A stretch of 64,000 nt of DNA, from assembly GCA_947471745.1 (NCBI GenBank), contig CANJKZ010000008.1, positions 3,326,001-3,390,000 of the forward strand, in the 5' to 3' direction. The position numbers and the translations under genes are program-made. The notes beneath the pieces were generated by a model that saw only the letters and a list, made by a program, of their open reading frames with translations, had not been told where the DNA came from and did not search any database. The stretch is from Closterium sp. Naga37s-1 (lineage: Eukaryota > Streptophyta > Zygnematophyceae > Desmidiales > Closteriaceae). How positions within the stretch are numbered: the first letter of the stretch is position 1; the number at the start of each line of letters is the position of its first letter. This document shows, in pieces, positions 1 to 11,900 of the stretch.

Positions 1-340
1 GGCCTTATCTGACCCTTAGGTTTGCCGGAAGGGGATTGGATGGATGGAGACGGTTTCCCAGCCTAGAGGAGTGTGGGAATGAAGTAGAAGGCATGGTGCA
101 AGCATGTGGGAAGGATGGGTCTGTATGGGAAACCATGGCGCATAAGGCCAGATAACAGGGTCTGTTGTTGCATGGGACCAACTCATCGGGCTTTTCATGC
201 TCTTCTGCCCACTTGTAACGATTTCAAAGGTGTATTGCCCACCCAACAGGCCCCTCTCCCACATGCTGTCCGTAATCCTTAAGCCAGTATCCATCCCTGC
301 CGAGTTGTGACCTTAGTCCCTCCCTGCTGACACTACTCAC
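1..340. other. left edge, intronic or 3' part of HAD-like gene
   Basis: No exon of the HAD-like gene that begins at 2961 is recognisable here. The family continues for about 100 residues after the last exon seen (341-420), so one or more final exons should lie left of the window. The stretch is otherwise featureless. Confidence 0.4.
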
Positions 341-2961
341 CCGGTACCAAGCCCGAAGACCTTGTCTTCTGGGAAATCAACGCCTGCCAATTCGCGCAGC
401 AGCGCGAGGGCAAAGCGGGTCTGGGCGCACAGGGAGGGGCGCACAGGGAGGGGCGCACAGGGAGGGGCGCACAGGGAGGGCAAGGATTCCCGGAGAAGTT
501 GGTTTCGAAAGTTTCCAAACTCTAAATATTATTGGAGTAGGGAGGTGAGTGGAACAGGGATGCGGTGAAGATACTCTGGCAAGGTTGCTCACCAGGCAAG
601 GGTGCTTCTTTGGAGGCGCAAGGAAGTGGAAACACACAGAGCAAGGTAAAGGAGGTGGGAGGGGAGAGTGTGCAGGTGTGCATGGATGCGAATGGGGAGT
701 ATCGTTGCTGGTGTGAGTATGGTGGGGGGTATTTTTTAGCACAAATGATCCACTCGTCTCTCACAGAGCCAAACAACTCCACCAGCTTTTGAATCGACTC
801 AAAAGTCACCTAGCTCTTCCCTCCGCTCCTCCTCGGCCGAATTCGCCATCACTGTGCGTTTTACCCCCACCCCACCTCCAATCCGCTCACCATTGTGAGC
901 ACAAACGACAAGGCCACACCTGCTTTGTCGTGACTATATACAATGGAGACTCTGCCTTCTGAAGCGCCTGAGGCACGCCGGCATACATGCCATTGGCGGC
1001 AATCCACCCTGGCAGGTCGTCGCGCATCCACTCGTCCCTCACCGCCCCAAACAGCTCCACCAGCTCCTCCCTCCGCCCCTCCTCGCCCCACTCCGCCATC
1101 ACTGCTGGCTTGATCTCCCCCTCCCACCCGCTCAGAATGGCCTCTAGGTTGAGTTTGCCTGATTTGGACAGCTGAAGGGGGGGCAGTGGGAGCAGTGAGG
1201 GGAGTGGGAGCAGTGAGGGCAGTGAGCAATGAGGGCAGTGGGAGCAGTGAGGGGAGCGGGGGGAGTTTGAGGGGAGTGATGCGAGCCAGGCCAGGGGAGA
1301 GTGCGTGAGAGATAGTGGGAAAGAGGAAGAGGAAGTGGAATCTATTCTTCTCTGCGACAGGGGATTGGCTTCATTCTGCCATCACTGTGATGTGAGGGCT
1401 TGACCTTTCCCCTCCCACCCGCTCAGAATGGCCTCTAGGTTGAGTTTGCCGGACTTGGACAGCTGATGCGGGGGCAGTGAGGGCAGTGAGGGCAGTGAGG
1501 GGAGTGAGGGGAGTGAGGGGAGTGAGGGGAGTGAGGGGAGTGAGGGCAGTGAGGGCAGTGAGGGGAGTTTGAGGGGAATTTGGGAGTGAGGCAGTGTGGG
1601 GAGTGAGGGGAGTGACGGGAGTGAGGGGAGTGAGGGCAGTGTGGGCATTGAGGGGAGGGATGTGGGCCAGGCCAGGGGGAAGTGCGTGAGAGATGGGAAA
1701 TTAGGAATGTGCATGTACATGTGCATGTGAATTTGTGTGTGCATCTGCATGTGTGATCGCTTCTCCTGGTTTCCTCACAACCAATACGACTTCACACCCA
1801 AATCTTCCGATTGTCCTCACCTGATACTTTCCTTCTGTACTTGTCACCTGAGTCTTCCTGTTTGTGCCTTTCACCTGGGACTGGCGCTTGTCTTCACATG
1901 CCATTTCCAGCAGCAGGCGCACCAGCAGAATGTTCTCATACCCCGTCTCCACCACTGGCCGCACCTGTAGGGAATGGGAGCACACACATTGGGGGCATTC
2001 TTACATTATCAAGTTCTTACACTTCATATTCTCAAATGCTCCCATGCTCCCATGCTCCCATGCTCACATTCTCACATGCTCACATGCTCCCATGCTCACA
2101 TGCTCACATGCTCACATGCACACATCCTCGCATGCTCACATGCTCACGTTATCCAAACGAGAAGCAAGGACACCAGCTGGCAGCTGTGCTCCTGCACTGA
2201 AGCATCACACCACACGATGCCGACAACTTTAAGACCAGCATGCCAACAGCTGTGCTCTTTGCAGTTGGACACAAAGGAGAGCGCACGACAGCACGCCCCT
2301 CTGCCGGTCCTATCCGAGTGTCAGTCACATCATCCAGCCAATCACAAGCCAGTCCGTCACCCAACATCAGGTCTGCTGCTGGCGCATGACCGCTCCACAC
2401 CTCTCCTCCTCACCCCGCCTCACCTCGCCTCACCCCGCCTCACCTCGCCTCACCCCGCCTCACCTCTCTCATCTGCTTCAGGATCGTCTCCTCCACGTCA
2501 GCAGACACATCAGCAAAGAGTGACGGCCACCGCACCTTGGAAGCCTGTGGCGAGCACGTGGGGTTTGGTGCGCGGGCAAGGGAGAGTTGGGGAGGGTGAG
2601 CTGCGGTGAAGAATGGATATAAAAGTGTTCCACGACTCTTCCGCGAGTTACAGTCACCTCATAGGACGATGCTCACTCGCCTTCTCGTTGCAGTCACCTC
2701 GTATACTCTCACTCACTCGCCTGCTCGTTAAAATCACCTCATTCAAGGTCACCCCGCCTCGATCTCATCACCTCTTCGCATCTCCTCTGGTCCATGGTTT
2801 ATCTGATCTGCAATTCTCCTCCCTCACCTCACCACTAGACGAAGATCCACTTTGCCTACCTTGGGATCGCCGCGCCTCACCTTCACGGCCGACTGCGAGC
2901 TTTCCCCGCAGCTGTCGCACAGAACGCCGTCGAAATCCAGAGCGTACACGTGGCGATCCAT
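341..2961 (-). CDS. HAD-like hydrolase, plant type (5' five exons)
   Basis: Five minus-strand exons with GT-AG borders: 2961-2881, 2544-2464, 1964-1875, 1171-920 and 420-341. Exon 1 starts ATG and encodes the HAD motif I (YALDFDGVLCDS) followed by CGESSQSAVK. Exon 2 gives KVRWPSLFADV and ETILKQM; exon 3 gives RPVVETGYENILLVRLLLEM; exon 4 contains LVELFGAVRDEWM, GWIAANGMYAGV and the motif-II-like YIVTTKQ; exon 5 gives TRFALALLRELAG and DKVFGLGTG. This order matches a conserved plant and algal HAD-superfamily protein of unknown substrate, known to me by sequence pattern only. The nucleophile Asp and the DxD-like spacing are present, so phosphatase-type chemistry is possible, but no substrate can be inferred. 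The last exon(s) lie beyond the left edge. Confidence 0.85.
425..480. repeat. short tandem repeat beside an acceptor of the HAD-like gene
   Basis: About four copies of a roughly 14-bp unit (GCGCACAGGGAGGG) lie directly upstream, in gene direction, of the exon that starts at 420. The repeat includes the pyrimidine tract of the acceptor. Confidence 0.75.
747..858 (-). repeat. partial copy of HAD-gene exon 4 (intronic)
   Basis: The minus strand reads KLVELFGSVRDEW and then diverges. It is a clear partial copy of the central part of exon 4 (LVELFGAVRDEWM, about 1025-1100), lying downstream of it in gene order. It has no usable open exon structure of its own. Confidence 0.8.
1183..1656. repeat. 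GTGAGG-type purine minisatellites in intron
   Basis: Two blocks (1183-1265 and 1473-1656) of variable 6-9 bp units built from GTGAGGGGA and GTGAGGGCA flank the partial exon-4 copy. No coding signal. Confidence 0.8.
1378..1464 (-). repeat. partial copy of HAD-gene exon 4 head (intronic)
   Basis: Minus strand reads a pyrimidine/AG acceptor followed by LSKSGKLNLEAILSGWEG, the same as the first 18 codons of true exon 4 (1171 downward). It then diverges. It lies upstream of the real exon in gene order. Confidence 0.85.
2034..2150. repeat. CATGCTCACATG minisatellite in intron
   Basis: Six-base units CATGCT and CACATG alternate imperfectly for about 115 bp in the intron between exons 2 and 3 of the HAD-like gene. 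Confidence 0.8.
2397..2463 (-). repeat. donor-iterating repeat after HAD exon 2
   Basis: In gene direction the exon-2 donor (GAGAG/GTGAGG) is followed by about six near-identical units GGTGAGGCG(G/A). Every unit contains a GTGAGG donor-like core. Confidence 0.75.
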
Positions 2962-3918
2962 GGTTGGGTCGCTGGTCCGCAAGGAGCAGCGAGCTAGCCC
3001 GCGGCGAGAGTGACGGCACCGAGCGGGAGAAACGGCGACAGTTGAGGGAAGCAGGCGAATAAACGAAGCAGCGGGGAAAGCTGCAAGCCGCGACCTCGAT
3101 ACGCACAGTTCTGGAACGGCTGATTGCCTACCGGACAATCGCGCTCGTGAATGCGAACAGGAAGATGCAGCAAGCGGTGAGAACGCCTTTCCGGCGCAAA
3201 GTGCGCTGCTGGTCGCGGGCATGATTGCAGCGCAATTGAGAAATTCGGGTGGAGGAGAGGAGTGGCAAGTTGAGAACGCTGTCAAAGTGAAGCACGGCCT
3301 TGAGAATGCCACTTGTGCCTCGGGTCGTCGCGAGCTCCGATTGGAGTGTCATGTTATGTCACCCCTGTGTACCTTGTGTGTAACGTTGTCCGAAGGAATG
3401 CGATCTCAAATGCTTACAGACACGACTGTTTCACGGCGAAACGGTCTGATGCCCAAATTGCGGATCGCGCTGGGCAAGTTTAGTAAAGTTGATCGACAGT
3501 TGTTTTGCAGGTGTTTGCGAATTGGGGTTACGAGCTGTACGAAGCCAGATGATTGGCCAGTAAAATTCAAACAGTGTTCTTGGAGCAGGAGGGGAGGCAA
3601 AGTTGCAAGAGTAATATCCGTGCAATATGGGACCCACGCAACCAAACGCGAGGTGGCCCCTAGGGTATGCTGAGTCAGCGAAAAACAAAAAGTTAGGCGA
3701 AACCAAAGCCCTCAACCCAACCAGCACCTCGACTTTCCTGTCCAGCTCCCTCACCACCCAAAGCCCAACTTTAGTAAAGTTGAACAATTTGGGCCTTGAG
3801 CTTTGAAGAAGGGCTTCGCCTTGTTCGCTGTCGCCACAAACAAACTGAGGAGGAAACGGTAGAGGCTCTCGTCAATGGTACTTGTTACCAAGTAGAATGT
3901 AGCAGTGCAACAGAGACG
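2962..3918. other. intergenic: upstream region of HAD-like gene
   Basis: Holds the presumed promoter and 5' UTR of the minus-strand HAD-like gene. Open frames on both strands are short and show no family signal. Nothing else is recognised up to the LINE target duplication at 3919. Confidence 0.4.
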
Positions 3919-3929
3919 ATATTTGCATT

Positions 3930-5503
3930 TTTTTTTAAATGATAATTGAAAGTATACACCGAGTGTACAAGCATATACTGACAAGAACGGTCGTAACCGT
4001 GCGTGAGGAACTAAAGGGGACCTCTTGCTCCAGATAAGATTCCTAGGGCCGAGTGTTCCTGGCCCTCCGCGCCGACCATATCGCTGCAAAACTGCTTGTC
4101 CACTTCAGACCTTTGCCAACCATCTTGATTTTCCCAAGCATGTTCCATTCCTCCGATGAATCTCGCTGCCTCTGCTTGCGCCACGTTGGCCCGAACTTGT
4201 GGATGTACAGTCTCACATGCTCAGGACCCGTTGCGTCCGAAATTTCTGCCCCCTGAAGACAGCTTCGCACCGCTCGAGCCACAACTGGTGCAATGCGATT
4301 GATGTTATCGTCAGCTCCGGAAATGCTGAGCTGGTTCCTGCCCTCTGAAACAAGAGATCGCCCAGCGAGTCCGTCGTGCGGCCAGGATTCAGCATGCCCA
4401 GAGCGCGCCGAAGAGCTGCGGAAACCACCTGGATCCTGGGGCAGAGAACCAGGCAGTGCTCCAGTGTCTCAGTTTCTCCGCAGTACGGGCACACCGGCTT
4501 GCTGCTGAGGAAAGACAGTCTCTCCCCTACTTGCAGATTTAAACCGTGGATTCGGGTAAGCACGTCACGTGGACGGCTGGGAACTGCCAGAGAGTCCCGC
4601 GTGTCCACGACCCGTTTCCAGTTGATGACCCCTCCCCAGCGTGCCGCCCACTTTGCACGCTTGTAAGACTCCTTCCGGGCCTCCACCCAACCCTCCTTCA
4701 TCCGCTTCATGGGGATGATGCGCCCCACCTCCAGAATTAGCAGCTGCTGAGGAGAGTCAGCCGAGCGAAGGAGCACAGTCGGAAACCCCAACTCTCTACA
4801 CCACCTTGCAGGGAGAGACCCTACCGCTTTCAGCGCCAGCTTCGCAGGGCCACCGCTGCCCAAGTGAACTGTTAGCTCCGCCACAGATTTCTGTGACAAC
4901 TCCCCGGCCTCATTCCGTGTGAACAGGTCGCCTAGGCGCAGGTCCCACAGCTTCCCCCCGATCGGTGTGGTGCCGCGCAGCAGTATATTTTTGTTAAAAA
5001 CGATCCGCTCCTGCAGGATCTCCTCCCTCGTCGTAACCGGGGCGCGCAGACACAGCGGCGAGCCTGAGAGGCTTTCACACGTCTGTTTCCACCGGATACT
5101 GCCACCTTCCCAGTGCTTGAATAACTTTTCATGAGCTCCGAAGGAATCAGCTCCCAAGGGGAGCTTCGCCGCCCGCTCCATCAGGTCCTTTTTAAGGCAG
5201 TTATTCTCCGTGATGTACAGCCCCGCCCTTCTCGCCGCCAGACAGGTGATGACAATCTCCGGGTCCCTTACCCCAATTCCGCCCGCTTCTCTCGTGGTGT
5301 ACAGCAACACCTTGCTCCATAGGAAAAAGCCCTTTGCTGCTGACACCCTATTTCCGGATAAGAAACCGTGTAACATGCGCACCAAATCCTCCCAAATGTC
5401 TGCAGGTGGCGGGAAGACTTGGGCCTGGAAGGAGATTATCGGGGTGATGTAGAAGTTTACCACTGTAGAAGTTTACCACTGACGCACGTGCCGCCGTCGT
5501 CAA
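3930..5503 (-). mobile_element. 5'-truncated LINE (APE/zf-RVT type)
   Basis: A retrotransposed fragment on the minus strand. The coding part (5463-4213, 416 residues) is the C-terminal region of LINE ORF2: the end of the RT/connection region, then a zinc-knuckle block (CPYCGETETLEHCLVLCP) and LHQLWLERCEAVF. It is clearly the same family as the LINE at 36501-42437; compare WKRVVDTRDSLAVPSR here with WAKVIDTRDSLVVPSR there. A short A-tail (T-run 3930-3936 on +) marks the 3' end. An 11-bp target duplication ATATTTGCATT lies at 3919-3929 and 5504-5514. Endonuclease and RT catalytic regions are absent, so this is a dead-on-arrival copy, but its remaining frame is still open, suggesting a fairly recent insertion. 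Confidence 0.92.
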
Positions 5504-5514
5504 ATATTTGCATT

Positions 5515-5905
5515 GATACAGCCGTTTAGTAATGTCAAGGTGGTTCGTTATGTGTATTGTTCCGAGTCCCTAACGTTCAAGGAACGGGTTCTCAATTTTT
5601 TAGATTCCCCGATGTTCTTCTTCCCTTTTTTTCAGCCGTCAGATTGTTTCAGCCAGCCCCTCGAGGTTTTCAGAAACCTTGAAATCTGCTCCATCTCCAA
5701 CGACAGTTTTCCAGTCTTGGGATCGCTTATTTGTATCGGTTTTCGGTTTAGGCTTCTCGCGACGATAGATACTGTTCGTCATCACACCGACGAATTTCCT
5801 TAAGCTGCATGCGAGGACCGTTGAGTTCCATCCTGCTGTTTGTCTCGACCTGAAGTCCCATAGCTGGAGTCATACTTACGTCGGTGAAGGCGTCGCGAGA
5901 AGGCA
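5515..5905. other. upstream region of RBM25
   Basis: Between the LINE target duplication and the RBM25 start codon. It probably holds promoter and 5' UTR; no TATA-like or other element can be assigned with confidence. Confidence 0.35.
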
Positions 5906-8900
5906 ATGAGCAGCGGCGACGGCAATCAGGCCGGCGGCGCGGGGCGAGGAGGAGGAGGGGGAGGGGGAGGAGGACCCGTGCCGTCCTCGGGATTTCCGTC
6001 TGCCGGCCGGCCCATGGGCATGGGCGCGCCGCCGTCCACGTCAGGCTATGCGAGCGCGCCTCCGCCTCCCATGGGGATGCGAGCCATGCCTCCGCCAGGT
6101 ATTGCCGCCGCAATTTCTAATAATCTTTTCACTCTTCTCACCAATTTTCAAGTTCCACTCGGCTTAGATCTGTAGAGTGTTTACGTTCGCCGTTTAGCGT
6201 AATGCTCGGTGGATTCAGTTTATGCTCACCGTGCTTTCAAGACAAGGACACGGGAAGGAAACCCTAATATGGGGAACCGAGCGCTGCTCTTTCTCTTTGC
6301 GCACAGTCACGCGTCCGTATGGATGAGTGGTGGTGCTGATCCTTGCTGGAGCCTTCCCTTTCAACTCCTTCAAACCCACATCATGGTATGATTTTTGCTT
6401 AGATCGTCTGGTCATCCTGCTTTCCTCCTGTCCCCTCCAACCGTTCTCGTTGTACCCAACGCCTCGTTATCGTATCGTCGCCATCCCTCCATCGTCTCCT
6501 TCTCCTCTCCTGCCCGTCTCCTCATTTCGTCGTGCACCCCTCCTCTCTTCTCCCTCCTCTCCGTTTTGTCACCTCTCCGCACCGTTCTCTCATTCACCGT
6601 TCCTCACCGCGTCCCACTCCTTCCTCCGTGCCCTAAAGCGCCGTCACATCAGCCATCGTTCAGTTTGAACGCCCTTTGCATAAGTAGCGTGTCGTAGACT
6701 TGTGTGGGAGGGCACAAGCCAAAGAAAGGAGACGCTAATAGTGTCCTTTCCTTAGTGCGTGTAAGTAAGGAGCACGCACTAAGGGCTGACTCTCCAGTAC
6801 AGGCCAGGCCAGGTTGTATCCAGTGCGGTTTCAAAAGCGAAGTGTCGAGGTATTACGTAATCCTGCATGCAAGGCGGAATGAGCCTTCTGCCAGCTAGTG
6901 CGTATGCGAGGAATACAAGCAGACAGAGGAACAATCACCTACACTGATTATCCGGTAAGAGGGGTTTCGTGACAGGAGTGAGGGCTTTGGATATCCTACC
7001 GTGGGTGTTTCAAGTTCTGAGTTAATTGCGATTGTGGGAAGAATTGCTGCAGCAATGTGGTTGTGGGAAGAAGAGTGATTCACCAGTCCATGACAGGCAG
7101 GCATGCAGGCGGACAGACAGGCAGACAGGCAGGCAGGCAAGCAGGCAGGCAGATAACTTCACCTACTATCCGGTAAGATGGATTGCGTTGGTGGGCCGTG
7201 TATGGCCAGCAGCTTTTCATCCGCGTGGGTTGGTCTAATAAGATTCATTTGCGTACGTAGTGTTCGTTGACATGCGGCAGTAATAATATTTATACAATCA
7301 CATACAACATTATTCATCCGCATGCTGGATTATTGACACACAGCTGCTCTACATACAGTAATAATAATTATTTGCATACCCTAGTGTCCATGTGTCCATT
7401 TGTATGCCATACAGTGCATAAGTTTCGCTTTCTAATGATTTTTTGACTGACATATCTCCTCTGTCCCCCTTCTCCCTTCCAACACTCCATCCCCTCTCCT
7501 CCCCCCTTCCCCCTTCCCTCCCCCCCACCACCAGGCATGCCAATGCATCACTTCATCTTCATGCGCCCTCCCCCGGGAGCCCCAATGCACCACTTCCGCC
7601 CGCCCCCCGGCGCCTCCCCCCTCCCCTTCCCCTTCCCCGGCATGCCCCGCGCGCCCAGCCCCTTCCCCCACGCCCTGGCGCGTCCGCCCTCCCTTCCCCC
7701 GCCCAACATGCGCCTCCCCGCGCCCCCGCATGGGGGGGGCGCACCTCTGAGCTCGTTCCTGGCGGCTGCTGCGTCAAGGGGAGGGGCGGGCGCGGGGGGG
7801 ATGGGGGGAGCGGGCGGGGAGAAGGCGCAGACGACTGTGTACGTGGGAAAGCTCGCGCCCTCTGTGGATGACACGCTGGTGGTGAAGCTGCTGGAGGTGC
7901 GGATGGATGGGGGGAGGGGGGTGAGGGGGAGGTAGGGGTGAGGGGGATAGGGGAGAGGGGAAGAGGGGAAGAGGGGAGAGGGGAGAGGGGAGGAGGGAAG
8001 AGGGGAAGAGGGGAAGAGGGGAGAGGTGGAAGGGCGGGAAGGGGAGGGAAGAGGGGGAGAGGAAAGGAGGGGAGGGAGTGGAAGTAGGCAGGGGAGAAGG
8101 AGAAGTGGGGGTAAGGGCACTTGGGGGGGAAAGGAGACGGTGAGGTGGTGGAGAGAAGGGGACGGGGAGGGGACGGAGCCAGTTTTCCCTCCTTTGAGGG
8201 TTACTTTCAAGTTTCAAGGGTTATTTCCTAGTTTATCCAAGTAGCAGCATGCTGCCATCATCCCCCCCCGGCCCCGCGCCCACTTTCCTACCCTTCACCC
8301 CCATTAGCTGTGCCTCCGGATTGCTCAAGAACTCTATGTGAGTCAAATGAAACATTTTTTTTCGCTTCCCCCACTCCCACTCTCCCACTCCCTTCCTCCC
8401 TTCCCCTTCTCTACGCCCCGTCCCTCCAGCTGTGCGGGCCGTTGAGGAGCTGGAAGCGGGCATCGGACCCCACCAGCGGCAGCCCCAAGGGGGGCATGCA
8501 CCTAGCACAGTCGCTCCCTTCCCTTACCCCCTCCTCCCTCCCCCCAACTCCCCATCCCCCCCCCACCCTTTCAGCTGTGCGGGCCGTTGAGGAGCTGGAA
8601 GCGGGCATCAGACCCCACGAGCGGCAGCCCCAAGGGTGACACTCTAGTCCATGCATGCAACACAGCACAGTCTATCCCCCCTCCCCTACACACGCCCCTC
8701 CCTCTCCCCGTCCCTCCAGCTGTGCGGGCCGCTGAGGAGCTGGAAGCGGGCGTCGGACCCCACGAGCGGCAGCCCCAAGGGGTTTGGGTTCTGCGAGTTT
8801 GACACGGCCGATGGGGTGCTGCGCGCCCTGCGCCTGCTCAACCGCCGCGAGATCGACGGCCAGAACCTGCTGGTGCGTGCTAATGGGGGTGAACTAGCTG

Positions 8901-11900
8901 GCTGGGGGAGTGTGATGTGAACCTGCTGATGTCTGCTGTTATGTATGGTGGTTCTGTGCTGTGAACCTGCTGATGTCTGCTGTTATGTATGGTGGTTATG
9001 TGCTGTGAACCTGCTGGTGCGTGCGCACACACACCCTGCTTGCAATCCGCCACGAGCAAACTTCTATAAATCTCTCTTGCCTGCTTTTTTCCCTACCTCC
9101 CCACGTTTCCCCTCCCCCGCTTTCCCTCTTTCCCCCTCTCCCCCTCCTCCCCTCCCTCCTCCCCCATATCCACCTTCCCCACAACCCCAACCGCATGTTG
9201 GCAGTTGAACGTGAATGCAGCCACCAGGGAGTACCTAGAGCGTGTGGTAACTTCCAGGAAAGCCTCTTTTGCCGCCCTCGAAGCTTCCAGGAAAGGGGTG
9301 GCTGACCAGGGCAGGAAGGGGGGAGGGGAGGGAGAGGGCGACGGGGAAAAGGCGAATGGGAAGGACGAGAAGAGTGAGGAGGGTGATGGGGTGAAGGCAG
9401 GGGAAGAGGGAGGGGAGGCGAAGAAAGATGAGGAGGGGAAGGAAGGGAGCAAGGGAGAGGGCAAGGAGGATGAGGAGGAGAGGAGGAAGGAGGAGGAGGC
9501 GAGGGTGTTTGGGCTGGTGACACCTGAAGATAAGGACAAAGATGAAGCTGCCTTGGCGAAGCTCAATGGCATGCTGCAGGAGAGGTGAGGGCGTGGGTGC
9601 AGAGAGGTGAGGGTGGGTGCAGAGAGGTAAGGCCGTTGGTGCAGAGAGGTGAGGGTGGGTGCCGCGAGGTGAGGGCGTGGTGCAAAGAGGTAATGATAGG
9701 CAAGTGAGTTGTTGAGAATGGAAGGGCTGGACATGGCGTGGGGTGTTGATGTGTCAGTCACCATGCACGCTGAGGAATTTGGTGAACTGGAGTGATGGTC
9801 GCACACGAATGGTGGCCACACGAATGGTGGCCACTCGAATGGAGGCCACTCGAATGGAGGCCACTCGAATGGAGGCCACATGGTTGCTACTTGTTGATTT
9901 GACAGTGTAGAGGTGTGTTGGCCCTGCCGCTGACTTTCTAATGGTGGCCCTGCCGCTGACTTTCTCGCTCTGTTCCCCTCGTCACTCTGCAGAGTGAAGC
10001 TGCTGCCACCACCACCGCCACCGCCTCTCAAGGACAGCAGCAAGGAGGTTGACGCGTCTGCTGCTGGTGGGTCTGTTGCATGTGATTGCTGGCGATCATA
10101 ACACCCACTTTGTCTGCATCTCTGAGAGTTGTTTTTTTTTAAGAATTCTCAAAGACCAATTTGTCTCATGTGATGGCTGGCGATCATAACACCGCCAATG
10201 TCTTTGTTTGCATCGCAGAGAGGTTGTGTGCGCTTGTGCACGTGTGATGGCATGTGTTTGGTGCGTGTGAGCTTGCGCGTTTGCTAATGCTGTTTTTGCT
10301 ACTCGTTACTACTCCCAAGTCAGGCACTGCAGTAACCCCTTTTCCTTGCCATATGCTTGCTTATTTTTTATTCTTTCTCAATCGTTTCCTGTTGCTTTCT
10401 ATCGCTTTCATGGCTGTGTCATCTCAGAATCTAGTGAACGAGAAGGCGATGGGCACAGGCGGGAGGGCAGAAAGAGAGAGAGGGAAGATGCTGATTCTGA
10501 CGATGATGCTGGGCACGAGCGGTCCCGGCATAGGGAGAAAGACAGGGACAGAGAGAGAGACAGGGAGAGAGACAGGGGTGATGAGCACGATAGGGAGAAG
10601 GAGAGAGACGGGGAGAGGGAGCGGGAGAAGCCCAGGGAGCATAAGAGTGCCAAGGAGAGGGAGCAGCGGGAGAAGGAGCGGGAGGAGAGGGGCAAGGAGA
10701 GGGAGTATGAGCGGTTGGAGCAGAGGAGGGAGAGGGAGAGGGGCCGCAGGGAGCGAGACAGAGAGATCAACATACGAGAGCTTGATCGGCTGAGTGATCA
10801 GAGGGAGAGAGAGATGGAGAACAAGGAGAAGGAGAAGGACCGAGCTAAGGCGTATGAGAGAGAGCGAGAGCGGGAGGCGGAGAGGGAGAGGCGGGCGCTG
10901 ATTCGGCAGCAGGAGGAGGAGGATAGTGAGGAGGAGGAGAGGATTTATAGGAGGCGGGTGAGGGATGGGTATTGGGAGGAGAGGAGGCGGGTGCGGGCGA
11001 GGGAGGAGGAGGAGGATGCGAAGGACAGGGAGAAGGAGGAGAGGGAGAGGAAGGAGGCGAAGGAGAGGGAGGAGCAGCAGAGGAAGGAAGCAGTGGCATT
11101 TGTGAGTGAGGCTGTGGGGGAGGCGAGTGAGCTGCTGGTGGGGCAAGCTGCTGCTGGAGCCGGTGTGGAGGCAGCAGCACCAGGGGATACGGGTGAAGGT
11201 GGGGTGGGAGGTGCCCACGGAATTGGAGGAGGAGATGGGTTGATCAAGAGCGAAGCGACCAATGGGTTTGCTTCAGCAGAAGCAGAGGATACAGAAGCAG
11301 CAGCAGTACCTGCCACTGCTGCTCTTGCTGCTGCGCCGGCATCACCACCACCAGCGCCTGTCCCCCCGCCCCTCCCCGAAGTGAAGATCTCTCTACCCAG
11401 TTTAGCTGACCTCCTGCCGTCCCTCCACCCGCCCTCTGCCGCCGCTGCTGGGTCCCCTGGGGGGGCGCCGGCAGGGCAGGTGGCGGGAGGCGAGGGAGCA
11501 GGGGGGTCGCGGCAGGGAGGGAGGGGCAGAGAGTCGGAGGTGGATGCGCTGGTGCGAGCCGTGGCTGCCCATGCCAAGGACAGGGAGGGGCGTGCAGGTA
11601 CGGTTTTATGAGTTGGGTTGGGTGTGTAACTTGCCAGATTTGGCAGTGGTGTTGGCTTCTTAGGCTTATCAAAAAACAACTAGCACGGGGGGCGGGGCAG
11701 GGAGGGAGGGGCAGGGAGTCGGAAGCGGCTGCACTAATGCAACCTGTGGCTGCGCATGCCAAGGACAGGGAGGGGTGCGCAGTACGGTATTTTGTGAACG
11801 TGCGACTGTTGGCAGTGGTGCAAAGGTGTAGCACCGGGTAAGGCTGCATCCAAGTAGGGCTGTGCCTAAGGCTGTGGGAAGAAGGACGGCTTGTCCTGCC

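Noticed and set aside
7543-8210. long minus-strand Pro-rich frames opposite RBM25 exon 2
   Set aside because: Shadows of GC-rich exon and purine-rich intron; the plus strand has the RRM.
9093-10043. 316-residue minus-strand frame
   Set aside because: Low-complexity Pro/Ser translation of purine-rich exon 4 and a 15-bp minisatellite of RBM25; no domain.
10424-11218. 264-residue minus-strand frame over RBM25
   Set aside because: It is the shadow of the Arg/Glu-rich tract; composition is Leu/Pro repeats and the plus frame has real domain signal.
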